From Promethearchaeota archaeon (GTDB lineage Archaea; Asgardarchaeota; Lokiarchaeia; Sigyniarchaeales; SOKP01): a DNA stretch of 13,908 nucleotides. The notes below the pieces were generated by a model. It did not search any database. It was not told the DNA's origin and saw only the letters and a list, made by a program, of their open reading frames with translations. This document shows positions 6,640-13,908 of the stretch, piece by piece. Position numbers and translations under genes: made by a program. Position 1 is the first letter of the stretch; the number at the start of each line of letters is the position of its first letter. Where the stretch lies: the NCBI GenBank assembly GCA_030615145.1, contig JAUWZT010000070.1:1-13908 (forward strand). Reading direction: 5' to 3'.

Positions 6640-7566
6640 ATGGACTTAAGCACTGCGAAAGAAATCAAACTTGAAGATAAAGGTTTATTCGACAAATATT
6701 TTCAGAATTACCCTCCTCAGACATCTGAATTCACCTTTACGAATCTATACATGTGGAGGAACTTCTACGGGTTTTTTTTTATGGAATGGAAAGAGCACCT
6801 TTTAATTTTTTCACGGGATATTTTTAAGAAAAGGAAAGCCACGATGTCCGGAAGCGATAACACCCTATTTTTTTTCACTCCAATCGGCACAAGACCTGCT
6901 GATGTAATTATTGCTCTATTCGAAAATTTTAATGAAATTGAATTTCACAGGGTACCAGAGCAGGTTACAGAAGTTCTTAAAAACCACGAAAAGTTTTTGG
7001 CTTTAAATATTGAGATTTTTGAAGATCGAGATAATTGGGACTATGTATACGAGGGAGATAACCTTAGAAATTTACCGGGTAATCGCTACCGCCAAAATAG
7101 AAGGTGGTTAAACAAGTTTTTAGAAAATTACGATTATAAATTTAAGATATTAACGGAGGACGAAGTTGCCACGACCAAGAAACTACAGTTGGAGTGGTGT
7201 ATTCTTAGAGAATGTGAAGACGACGAAGGTTTGGAACAAGAGGAGAAAGCCATTTACGACGCCTTAGACAATTTTTCTGCGTTAGGATTTAAAGGATCGT
7301 TAATTTGCGTCGATAACAAATGTGTTGCTTACACATTTGGAGAAATGTTAAATTCGGACACGATCGTAATACATATTGAGAAAGCACATATGGAGTATGA
7401 AGGTGCGTATCAAGCGATTAGCAATCTTTTTTTAAAAGGTAGTTTTAAAAATGCCATTTTCGTTAATCGAGAGCAAGATTTAGGAGTCCCGGGTCTACGT
7501 AGAGCAAAAGAATCGTATAAACCAATTCATATGGTCCAAAAGAGCATACTATATCGAAAAACATAG
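6640..7566 (+). CDS. DUF2156 protein (phosphatidylglycerol lysyltransferase C-terminal-like, GNAT fold)
   Basis: This 308-residue protein matches the stand-alone DUF2156 family, related to the soluble catalytic domain of bacterial MprF-type lysyl-phosphatidylglycerol synthases and to Fem-like aminoacyl transferases. Two tandem GNAT-like halves are expected. The first (about 1-125) has the typical TFTNLYMWR (32-40). The second has the family's signatures: DYVYEGDNLRNLPGNRYRQN (134-153), a long acidic helix (184-210), IHIEKAHMEYEGAYQAISN (244-262), and VNREQDLGVPGLRRAKESY (275-293). There is no membrane segment, unlike full MprF. Acceptor and donor are unknown, and aminoacyl transfer from a charged tRNA is only a family-based possibility. 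The ATG at 6640 is preceded by TATA-like AATATAAAAAG (6594-6604). It runs in the same direction as the HerA-like gene, 123 bases upstream of it. Confidence 0.88.
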   Translation: MDLSTAKEIKLEDKGLFDKYFQNYPPQTSEFTFTNLYMWRNFYGFFFMEWKEHLLIFSRDIFKKRKATMSGSDNTLFFFTPIGTRPADVIIALFENFNEIEFHRVPEQVTEVLKNHEKFLALNIEIFEDRDNWDYVYEGDNLRNLPGNRYRQNRRWLNKFLENYDYKFKILTEDEVATTKKLQLEWCILRECEDDEGLEQEEKAIYDALDNFSALGFKGSLICVDNKCVAYTFGEMLNSDTIVIHIEKAHMEYEGAYQAISNLFLKGSFKNAIFVNREQDLGVPGLRRAKESYKPIHMVQKSILYRKT

Positions 7567-7647
7567 GAAATAATAATTGGATTTATGAAAGTTTAAATAC
7601 CTTTTTTAAATTGTAGAAATTAAGTAGAAATAATTAATATATATGAA

Positions 7648-7684
7648 TTTACATATAATACAAAAGAAACGAAATTAATGTGAT
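7648..7684 (+). promoter_or_regulatory. Probable promoter and ribosome-binding site of the HerA-like gene
   Basis: TATA-like sequence (TTTACATATAATA at 7648-7660, with another AT-rich candidate at 7631-7645) precedes GTGAT at 7680-7684. The latter is five bases before the ATG at 7690, the same motif and spacing as upstream of GAPDH. Confidence 0.4.
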
Positions 7685-7689
7685 ACAAA

Positions 7690-9387
7690 ATGTCAGACGA
7701 AGAAAGCTTTAATAAACAAATAAAAAAAGATAAAGTTGGGAATTTATTAGGGAAAACAACTACGCACTCGGTACAAGTACAATTTTCTGACCCAACAATC
7801 GAGCGTAATTCTTATTTTGTAATCTATGGAGAGAAGGACGAAGAGGGAATAAGAGCTACCTATATGCTAAATATTCAGAAGTTATGGAGCGAAGCAAAAG
7901 GGATGCTTGCGGATCTGAAGGTATGTGGAGATAGACCAAAGAGACCGTTTGAGATAGGTTCAGAAGTTTATCGCGCATCTGAAATTCAAATTACTAAATT
8001 ATTAGGAATTTATAACCTACCCGAAGAATCCGTCTCTCTTGGGAAGCTGATAGGCTATCCATTTGACGTTAGATTATTAGTGAAAAATTTTGGAAGAATA
8101 TTCATTACGGGAAAGTCTGGTAGTGGAAAGTCGTATACAATGGGTGTACTGTGCGAGGAATTTATGAAAAAGGGCATTCCACTCGTAATTTTAGACAGAC
8201 ATGGTGAGTACGGGAGCTTGAAAGTACTTGCGGGAGAAAGTGAAGATAGTGAAGGAATTAAAAAAGAAAGCCAATTTGTGAATAGCATTATCGAATATTC
8301 TGATTTAAGCGTTAACAAAGGAGGAGATATCGATGTAGAGTATCTATTTTCGTTAGATCCCACGGATATTATTGCTCCACATCTATGTACAATTATCAAT
8401 ATGAGAGGTATGGATTTAAACGTACAAGAAATGGTTGCTGGTAAGCTGCTCAAAAAATTATATCAGGCAAGTACGGCCAGAAGAATTCCTCCGTTTTACT
8501 TACTACTTGACGAGGCTCACTTGTTTGCTGGAAAAAAACAAACCGAAACGTGTGAAATTGTAAAACTGTTCTCACAAGAAGGTCGTAAATTCGGTGCAAA
8601 TTTAATCATCGGTACTCAAAGACCTCAATTGTTAGATACAACTATTCGCGCCCAAGCGGGTACTTGGGTGGTTCATAACCTCACTGATATACGAGATATT
8701 GATGTTACGATTTCGAGCGCAGAAGATTTAACTCGAAGTAATAAAACGGATATTCAAGGGTTAGATAAAGGCGAAGGAATTATTTGTGGAGAAGCAATAA
8801 AAGGTATACCCCTATTCGTAAAAGTACGTAAAAGACTTACTGCTCATGGAGGGGTTGGTTTCAACCCACTAGACTTCCTTCCAAAACAAACTATAGAAGG
8901 GCTACAAAAACGTAAGCAACAAATTTTAGGAGAAAAAACCGCTAACGAATTAGAAACTGGGAAATCTATTTATGAAGAAATTACCGCTCCTAAAACTTCA
9001 GCAGAATATTTAGATCAGATTGGCTACTTAAAAGTCAGAATTAAAGAGTTAGAAGAAGAAGTAGATATTTTAAAAGGAAGAATATTAGGTGTTGAAGAAG
9101 GAACAAGAGGTCCACTATCTATTAGTCAAATTACAGATAATGATGATGTTGAGGAACTCCAAACAGAAATAAAAGTATGGAGAGAAAAGTATAATTACCT
9201 TAAGGAATCCATGGAAAATCCAGATGCGGTGATATCTTCAGGTGAGGGAAGCAGTGAACTGATTCTCGAACTTCAGAACAAAACAATAGAATTAGAAGCT
9301 AACGTTCAGAAGTATAGGTCTCAATATACAGATGCCGTACTCTTAGCCGAAAAAGCTATCAAAGAGTTAAAGAAGCGAAAAAAGTAA
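7690..9387 (+). CDS. HerA-like hexameric ATPase with C-terminal coiled coil
   Basis: HerA/FtsK-superfamily ATPases are ring-shaped DNA translocases. In archaea HerA works with the nuclease NurA and Mre11-Rad50 in end resection, and relatives serve other DNA or protein tasks. The N-terminal 110 residues fit a HAS-barrel. Walker A is GKSGSGKS (141-148) in the RecA-like core. HerA-type ILDRHGEYG lies at 167-175, Walker B LLLDEAH at 271-277, and the conserved TQRP at 309-312. Arg311 or Arg320 may serve in trans at the subunit interface. The core ends with GEGIICGEAI (361-370) and a short strand segment. Residues about 400-565 are an added tail of charged heptad-like helices (440-465, 485-508, 523-563) ending in a Lys/Arg cluster, probably a coiled coil. 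No nurA, mre11 or rad50 lies in this window, so a resection role is unproven. Start ATG follows GTGAT. Confidence 0.92.
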   Translation: MSDEESFNKQIKKDKVGNLLGKTTTHSVQVQFSDPTIERNSYFVIYGEKDEEGIRATYMLNIQKLWSEAKGMLADLKVCGDRPKRPFEIGSEVYRASEIQITKLLGIYNLPEESVSLGKLIGYPFDVRLLVKNFGRIFITGKSGSGKSYTMGVLCEEFMKKGIPLVILDRHGEYGSLKVLAGESEDSEGIKKESQFVNSIIEYSDLSVNKGGDIDVEYLFSLDPTDIIAPHLCTIINMRGMDLNVQEMVAGKLLKKLYQASTARRIPPFYLLLDEAHLFAGKKQTETCEIVKLFSQEGRKFGANLIIGTQRPQLLDTTIRAQAGTWVVHNLTDIRDIDVTISSAEDLTRSNKTDIQGLDKGEGIICGEAIKGIPLFVKVRKRLTAHGGVGFNPLDFLPKQTIEGLQKRKQQILGEKTANELETGKSIYEEITAPKTSAEYLDQIGYLKVRIKELEEEVDILKGRILGVEEGTRGPLSISQITDNDDVEELQTEIKVWREKYNYLKESMENPDAVISSGEGSSELILELQNKTIELEANVQKYRSQYTDAVLLAEKAIKELKKRKK

Positions 9388-9422
9388 TTTTTTAATAATA
9401 TTTTATTCTTATTTTGATTTTT
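9388..9422 (+). terminator. T-rich terminator region after the HerA-like gene
   Basis: Directly after the TAA comes TTTTTT (9388-9393), followed by further T-rich sequence to about 9422, and no hairpin is evident. The rest of the 156-base gap up to the M42 gene is AT-rich with no recognisable RNA or small gene. Confidence 0.4.
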
Positions 9423-9543
9423 GAACTCTAAAAATTTTTTCTGTTTTCTTATTAATTAATGTATTTTCAAGTTTAACCAAAATGTATTAATTTTATTATG
9501 GATATCTCAAGGTATTACTTATTAGTATTTAAAGCAAAGAGGA

Positions 9544-10617
9544 TTGATGATGAATATTGAGAGTATAAAAGTTCTTCAAAAAGAATTATCTTCGCTTATT
9601 GGAGTTTCTGGTTATGAAGATGATGTAAGTGATTTCATTTTAAAAAAGATAGAGAAAGAAAACTTAGTTGACAAGGTCTGGAAAGATAATTTGGGTAATA
9701 TTCTAGCTGTAAAAGAGGGTACTAATGGGAGTAACAGAATTCTATTGGATGCGCATACTGATGAGATTGGATTTATGATTTCTCATATCGAAAATAAAGG
9801 TTTCCTACGATTTATTCCAATTGGGGGTTGGGATAAAAGAATTTTATTAGGGCAATCAGTAGTGATACGATCTGAGCCAGGAAAAATCCATCGTGGCGTT
9901 ATAGGATCGAAACCACCACACCTTACCTCTTTAAACGAGAGAAAAAAGATTGTCGAAATTTCAGATATGTATATTGATGTCGGGATGGATTCAAAAGAGG
10001 AAGTGGTAAAAAATAATATTGTCATAGGAACCACCGGTACGCTTTTCTCTCCTTATGTAGAGTTCCCAAATAATATGGTTCGGGGTAAAGCCTTCGACGA
10101 TCGCACTGGTTGTAATGTACTCCTTCACATCATGAAATTGGTGAAAGAAGGAGCGCCTGTTAAAGATACTTTACTTTTTAATTTTGCAGTGCAAGAAGAA
10201 ATAGGAGGTAGAGGTGCGATTACAGGAGCATATAATCTTAAACCAACAATTGCTATTGCCATAGAAAACACTACTGCTGCGGATGTTCCAGGTATCAAGG
10301 AAGCAGAAATTCCAGTTTACATAGGAAAAGGCCCAGCAATTACAGTAGCAGATAAATCAATAATTTCCAGTCCTAAAGTTAACGAAAGACTCGTTAAAAA
10401 TGCTGAACTCGACAAAATTCCCTATCAAATTAAGAAACCTATGTATGGTGGGACTGATGCAGGTAAGATTCATATTTCCCGAGAAGGTGTTCCAAGTTCA
10501 GTTGTATCTGTTCCTTGTAGATATATACATTCTCCCACGTCTTTACTTAAGTTAGAGGATATTCTTAATACAATTCGTTTAATTGATGCATTTATTCGAA
10601 ATTCTGCTAATATTTAG
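9544..10617 (+). CDS. M42 family metallo-aminopeptidase (TET-like / FrvX-like)
   Basis: M42 aminopeptidases form large tetrahedral (TET) dodecamers in the cytosol and trim the peptides released by the proteasome and other proteases. The 357 residues match family length. The di-metal site is complete: His71 and Asp73 in DAHTDEIGFM, bridging Asp185 in KAFDDRTG, catalytic Glu218 and metal-binding Glu219 in VQEEIGGRG, Glu241 in AIENTTAADVPG, and His329 in RYIHSP. GGTDAG (302-307) is also typical. Residues about 80-175 form the inserted dimerisation domain. Acidic Glu241, where some members have Asp, occurs in aminopeptidase members of the family. The frame opens TTG ATG ATG. AGAGG (9538-9542) is well placed for ATG 9547 or 9550, so the protein probably begins at one of these, 1 or 2 residues later than the outer limit given. 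Side-chain preference cannot be predicted confidently. Confidence 0.95.
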   Translation: MMMNIESIKVLQKELSSLIGVSGYEDDVSDFILKKIEKENLVDKVWKDNLGNILAVKEGTNGSNRILLDAHTDEIGFMISHIENKGFLRFIPIGGWDKRILLGQSVVIRSEPGKIHRGVIGSKPPHLTSLNERKKIVEISDMYIDVGMDSKEEVVKNNIVIGTTGTLFSPYVEFPNNMVRGKAFDDRTGCNVLLHIMKLVKEGAPVKDTLLFNFAVQEEIGGRGAITGAYNLKPTIAIAIENTTAADVPGIKEAEIPVYIGKGPAITVADKSIISSPKVNERLVKNAELDKIPYQIKKPMYGGTDAGKIHISREGVPSSVVSVPCRYIHSPTSLLKLEDILNTIRLIDAFIRNSANI

Positions 10618-10631
10618 AGTAATGAAGTAAA

Positions 10632-10653
10632 TAAAAAGAAAATAAAAAATTTT
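10632..10653 (-). terminator. T-rich terminator of the OFA transporter gene
   Basis: On the minus strand, AAATTTTTTATTTTCTTTTTAT starts about 14 bases after the transporter stop, within the 49-base convergent gap shared with the M42 gene. No stem-loop is visible. Confidence 0.4.
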
Positions 10654-10666
10654 ATAATTTCTATCT

Positions 10667-11947
10667 TTATTTTGGTGGCTTAATTAAGTACGCTAGGATT
10701 GCTGAGCCAACTGACATTATTCCCATTACAATAAATAATATCAAGTAGCCCCCAAAAATTGTAACGAATAAGTTCACACCAACAGCACCAATAAATCCTG
10801 CGACACCATAAGCGGTAAAGACAATTCCATAATTAGGACCTAAATTCTTTGAGCCAAACAAATTAGCAGTAGCAGTAGGGAATAAACTGAAATTACCTCC
10901 GAAGCAGAAATATATTGAACATGTTATTATTAAGAAATATATCTCGTTGACATTCGTTGTAAAGTAGATAAACATGAGGGTCGCTTGAATCGTAAACATT
11001 AATAACATCGATTTTTTATAAGTAAGCATATCTGCTAATTTGCCCCACACAATTCTGCCTAATCCGTTTAATAAAGCTGCTAAACTCCCAATCAATACGA
11101 AATCACTAGTTCCAATCGCATAAATGAAATTATCTCCAACATCAACAGATTTAGCAAAAGCAGCGTACGATCCAATTACCATTAAACCAGACATCGCGCT
11201 AAACGCAAAGGCTGTCCAAAGCATCCAAAATTGAGGTAATTTTACAGTTTGACCCCGCTCGAATTCTAACCCCGAAATTCCACTCTCTTCGGAAGGAGGT
11301 GGAGGTGTCCACCCTACAGGCTTCCATCCTTCAGGAGGATTACTCAAAGTCATTGCTCCTCCAATAACAAGAACGATATATGTTATTCCTAAAACGATAA
11401 ACATCATTGGGATATTTTGCGAAACTGTAGCAACAAAGTTTGGATCAATAGTTTCTAATCCTGTTGGGTTTACTAATGCTTTAATTACATAATTGAAAAC
11501 GAAGGCACCTGCTCCAAATCCAGCGACCGCGATTCCGTTAATAAATCCTTTTTTATCTGGAAACCATTTACCAGCTGAAGCGATTGGACACACATAACCG
11601 AAACCAATACCAGCACCAAATATAATGCCATAAGTAATTAAAAATCCCATAAAAGTACTCATAAAAGCACTTGATATCAAGCCAATCCCAATCAAAATCC
11701 CGCCTAAGATCGCAATCTTTTTCGGACCGTATTTTTGCTGCAATTTACCCGCAAAAATCATCGTAATCGCAAAGGATAATAAACCTGTTCCAAAAATATA
11801 TACTGTAAGTTCTCTGGTTTCGCCTAAATATGGGCTGAGGAAGATGGTGAGAGTTCCCCAAGAGTATATCGTGCCTAACGCTAACTGTATAAGAATAGCT
11901 CCTATTACAACAATCCATCGATTTCTAATTTTTTGTTCAGTCGACAT
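10667..11947 (-). CDS. Major facilitator superfamily transporter, OFA (oxalate/formate antiporter-like) family
   Basis: This is a 12-helix inner-membrane secondary transporter. From the ATG at 11947 it is 426 residues; a TTG at 11956 would add three. OFA hallmarks are the first helix with GTIYSWGTL, the loop after helix 2 (KLQQKYGPKK), helix 4-5 with GAGIGFGY, the WFPDKKG loop, a central hydrophilic loop (about 205-237) containing NPPEGWKP, and the NGLGR-to-KLADM segment after helix 8. In the well-studied oxalate exchanger OxlT, Arg272 and Lys355 bind the substrate. The matching Arg appears present here (Arg298 in NGLGR), but the helix-11 Lys seems to be Tyr380 (FTAYGVAG where OxlT has an AK pair). 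That suggests a substrate other than oxalate, perhaps a monocarboxylate. The assignment to positions is by eye. Several OFA members carry unrelated organic acids, so the name should be read as family only. Confidence 0.88.
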   Translation of the reverse strand: MSTEQKIRNRWIVVIGAILIQLALGTIYSWGTLTIFLSPYLGETRELTVYIFGTGLLSFAITMIFAGKLQQKYGPKKIAILGGILIGIGLISSAFMSTFMGFLITYGIIFGAGIGFGYVCPIASAGKWFPDKKGFINGIAVAGFGAGAFVFNYVIKALVNPTGLETIDPNFVATVSQNIPMMFIVLGITYIVLVIGGAMTLSNPPEGWKPVGWTPPPPSEESGISGLEFERGQTVKLPQFWMLWTAFAFSAMSGLMVIGSYAAFAKSVDVGDNFIYAIGTSDFVLIGSLAALLNGLGRIVWGKLADMLTYKKSMLLMFTIQATLMFIYFTTNVNEIYFLIITCSIYFCFGGNFSLFPTATANLFGSKNLGPNYGIVFTAYGVAGFIGAVGVNLFVTIFGGYLILFIVMGIMSVGSAILAYLIKPPK

Positions 11948-12102
11948 TTTCTTCAAAATTATGAATATTATTGAGTCTAAAAATTATGTGAAGAATAAAA
12001 ACTTTTCATTAATAAAATATTGATGAATTTCCATGTAGTTTGCGGAATAATAATTAAATTTTACAAGTTACTTTTATAAAATTAACAATGGCTAAAAAGG
12101 AG

Positions 12103-12114
12103 TTTTTATATAAT
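12103..12114 (+). promoter_or_regulatory. TATA box of the alpha/beta hydrolase gene, leaderless transcript likely
   Basis: TTTTTATATAAT (12103-12114) is the best TATA match in the window. It is preceded by AAAAAGGAG (12094-12102), in the place of a purine-rich BRE. Its centre is about 27 bases before the ATG at 12136, so transcription should begin at or near the start codon. The AAGGAG is some 34 bases from the ATG, too far to serve as a ribosome-binding site. Confidence 0.5.
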
Positions 12115-12135
12115 TGTGAATCAGAGTATTAAAAC

Positions 12136-13833
12136 ATGAATAAATTTAATCTATCGAAAAAAAGAATCGCATTAATTTGTATCTTTCTGGGTATTTTCGT
12201 AATCGGAACTATTTTCATTTTTGTAGTACCTTTAAGCGTCAAAAGCACATATGGATTATCGACTCAAACAGACGATGGCGTAACTATTTCCTTTAATGTT
12301 TTTGAACCTTTGGACGGGGGATTGAACAAGCCAGCTTTTATAATTGGACATGGCTCTATGGTGAATAAAGAAATGGTAAAGGGCTACGCCTTAGAACTGG
12401 CAGCAGCAGGTTTTGTTGCTGTAGCCTTTGATTTCAGAGGGCATGGTCAAAGTACTACGGGTGATTCTAGCGTAAGGATTAACGATATTATTGCTATTAA
12501 AGAATATCTACAAACTAGGGGAGATATAGACATGAAGTCATTAGGATATATCGGTTATAGCATGGGTGGTTTAGGACAAGAGTTAATTCACAGCGATACG
12601 GCATTCAAGTGTTTTATTGGAATTGGAACTTGGTTATATCCAGATCTAAGAAGAGGTAATTCAACCAATCCATTAAATGTATTAATGATTCAAGCTTTAT
12701 TTGACGAAGCCGTTGAGCTTCCATACCTAAAGGAGAGTTTGGCAACGCGCGTGAGCATTCCTATTTCAAACGTAGATTCAAACAAAATATACGGATCATT
12801 CCAACAAGGAAACGCAACAATGATTTACTTAGATGATAATAGTAATCACCTTACAGTCGCCTGGGATGAAGACTTCATTCGTGAAGCAAGAGATTGGGCT
12901 ATAAATTCGTTTGACATCGATGTAGTAGATGAAACCTTTTATGTAAATGTAAGAGTTTTGATATTACTAGTGCAAGTGATTGGTGGCATTGGGTTTTTCT
13001 TATTAATTGTTGACCCATTATCTAATTTGATTTTACAGTCTAAAAACGAGAGAGAAAACGGAGCAGAAATAAAACGCTATAGAATTGATGCATCAGATTA
13101 TTCAATCAAAAGCTTATCGGTTAAGTCAATATTATATTCACTGCTACTTGGTGTTCCAGGCGTAATAATTTTTATACCAATTTTACTGATTTTACCTTTA
13201 GCCATAGCCGGGTTCGTTGTAGCTTTGTTATTTGGTCAAGCATTTGGATTAATGGTTTTATTATGGAGAATAGGGAAGAAAGATGATTTAACTTTTAAAG
13301 ATATACTTAAAGAACCTTTTAATGGAAGAAATAGATTTCTCAAGCAATTAGCATTAGGAGCAATTTTAGGAGCGGTACTATACCTTATTTCATATTTATC
13401 AATTGGGTTAAACTATTTAGGATTGTTTCCTTCCGTAACTAAAATTTGGACAATGCCAATCTACTTTGTCATTAGTTTTTTCGTAATCCTAATTCTTAAT
13501 TTAATAACTCAAGTGATAATTCAAAACAGGTTCAATGCCTCTATTAGTAATACTATTAAAATACTATTTTTGGGTTTTATCATTCCATTTCTGTATTATT
13601 TTGTATATCTGTTACTTATCGGTGTGGCTTTGAGAAGTTTATTTTACTTTGGAACCTTTATTCCAATCTCATTAGCGATGTTTACTCTAACATCTGCGGT
13701 ATCCATAATAACCTATAGAAAAACCGGAAATATCACTACAGGGGCTATAATAAACGCAGTTATACTAACTTTTCTGATTGTAACCATGTCTACACCACAA
13801 AGTGGCTTTGAGTTCTTAGTAGGCTTTTTTTAA
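12136..13833 (+). CDS. Alpha/beta hydrolase fused to a multi-helix membrane domain
   Basis: The 565 residues have three parts. Residues 10-33 form an N-terminal membrane anchor. Residues about 38-262 are an alpha/beta hydrolase, with the oxyanion-loop region IIGHGSMVNKE (69-79), FDFRGHGQS (98-106), nucleophile Ser142 in the elbow GYSMGG, and probable catalytic His238 in DDNSNHLT; the catalytic acid is not obvious by eye. By topology this domain should face outward if the N-terminus is cytoplasmic, though that is inference. Residues about 272-555 hold roughly eight hydrophobic segments (for example 272-294, 332-376, 403-424, 437-462, 473-496, 502-523, 533-552), with a hydrophilic loop at 300-328. 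The hydrolase part resembles esterase/dienelactone-hydrolase-type enzymes, and I do not recognise the membrane part. A lipid or membrane-delivered ester is a plausible but unproven substrate. It is divergent from the OFA transporter gene. Confidence 0.85.
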   Translation: MNKFNLSKKRIALICIFLGIFVIGTIFIFVVPLSVKSTYGLSTQTDDGVTISFNVFEPLDGGLNKPAFIIGHGSMVNKEMVKGYALELAAAGFVAVAFDFRGHGQSTTGDSSVRINDIIAIKEYLQTRGDIDMKSLGYIGYSMGGLGQELIHSDTAFKCFIGIGTWLYPDLRRGNSTNPLNVLMIQALFDEAVELPYLKESLATRVSIPISNVDSNKIYGSFQQGNATMIYLDDNSNHLTVAWDEDFIREARDWAINSFDIDVVDETFYVNVRVLILLVQVIGGIGFFLLIVDPLSNLILQSKNERENGAEIKRYRIDASDYSIKSLSVKSILYSLLLGVPGVIIFIPILLILPLAIAGFVVALLFGQAFGLMVLLWRIGKKDDLTFKDILKEPFNGRNRFLKQLALGAILGAVLYLISYLSIGLNYLGLFPSVTKIWTMPIYFVISFFVILILNLITQVIIQNRFNASISNTIKILFLGFIIPFLYYFVYLLLIGVALRSLFYFGTFIPISLAMFTLTSAVSIITYRKTGNITTGAIINAVILTFLIVTMSTPQSGFEFLVGFF

Positions 13834-13850
13834 ATTTTTAATAAACTATC

Positions 13851-13858
13851 TTTTTTTT
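13851..13858 (+). terminator. Poly-T terminator after the alpha/beta hydrolase gene
   Basis: Eight T (13851-13858) lie 17 bases after the stop codon, preceded by AT-rich sequence with no stem-loop. The remaining bases to 13908 are AT-rich with no identifiable feature. Confidence 0.5.
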
Positions 13859-13908
13859 ATTTATTATCTAAATACTATAAAATTATTAACCTATATTTTT
13901 GATTAAAA

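Noticed and set aside
7567..7689. Possible tRNA or small RNA in the gap before the HerA-like gene
   Set aside because: The gap is AT-rich with no cloverleaf, no T-loop consensus and no GC-rich stem; promoter elements explain it. The other gaps gave the same result.
6640..9387. DUF2156 and HerA-like genes as an operon or defence cassette
   Set aside because: They share direction but are 123 bases apart with a T-rich stretch and new promoter-like elements between them, and no nuclease or other defence effector is adjacent.

Overview
This AT-rich window looks like chromosomal DNA of an archaeon, most likely an Asgard archaeon of the Lokiarchaeia type. The evidence is a HerA-type hexameric ATPase, an M42 (TET-like) aminopeptidase, TATA-like boxes about 27 bases upstream of several start codons, poly-T stretches without hairpins after stop codons, and a multidomain protein with a longin/roadblock-like segment of a kind I associate with Asgard genomes. 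The taxonomic call is an inference from gene content, not a database result. I see no tRNA, rRNA, CRISPR array, transposase or phage gene.

Layout, left to right: the 3' end of an unidentified plus-strand gene (1-108); an M20 metallopeptidase gene on the minus strand, broken by an in-frame TAA (125-1354); a class I (bacterial/eukaryotic-type) GAPDH (1483-2493); a Cys4 + longin/roadblock-like + helical C-terminal protein (2635-4002); an M29 aminopeptidase on the minus strand (4140-5249); a small Trp-rich protein I do not recognise (5435-5887), overlapping tail-to-tail a membrane-anchored SAM methyltransferase on the minus strand (5855-6481); a DUF2156 GNAT-fold protein (6640-7566); a HerA-like ATPase with a coiled-coil tail (7690-9387); an M42 aminopeptidase (9544-10617); an OFA-family major facilitator transporter on the minus strand (10667-11947); and a large membrane protein joining an alpha/beta hydrolase to a multi-helix membrane domain (12136-13833).

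Almost every gene stands alone, with its own promoter-sized gap of roughly 75 to 185 bases; no gap exceeds 300 bases and there is no clear operon. The genes still suggest a lifestyle. Three metallopeptidases of different families (M20, M29, M42) act at the end of peptide breakdown, GAPDH links triose phosphates to central metabolism, and an OFA transporter could move a small carboxylate. Together they fit a peptide- or amino-acid-using heterotroph. The most distinctive entries are the longin-like protein, the unknown Trp-rich protein, the alpha/beta hydrolase-membrane fusion, and the in-frame stop in the M20 gene. I found no coherent new multi-gene system here; the novelty lies in individual proteins.
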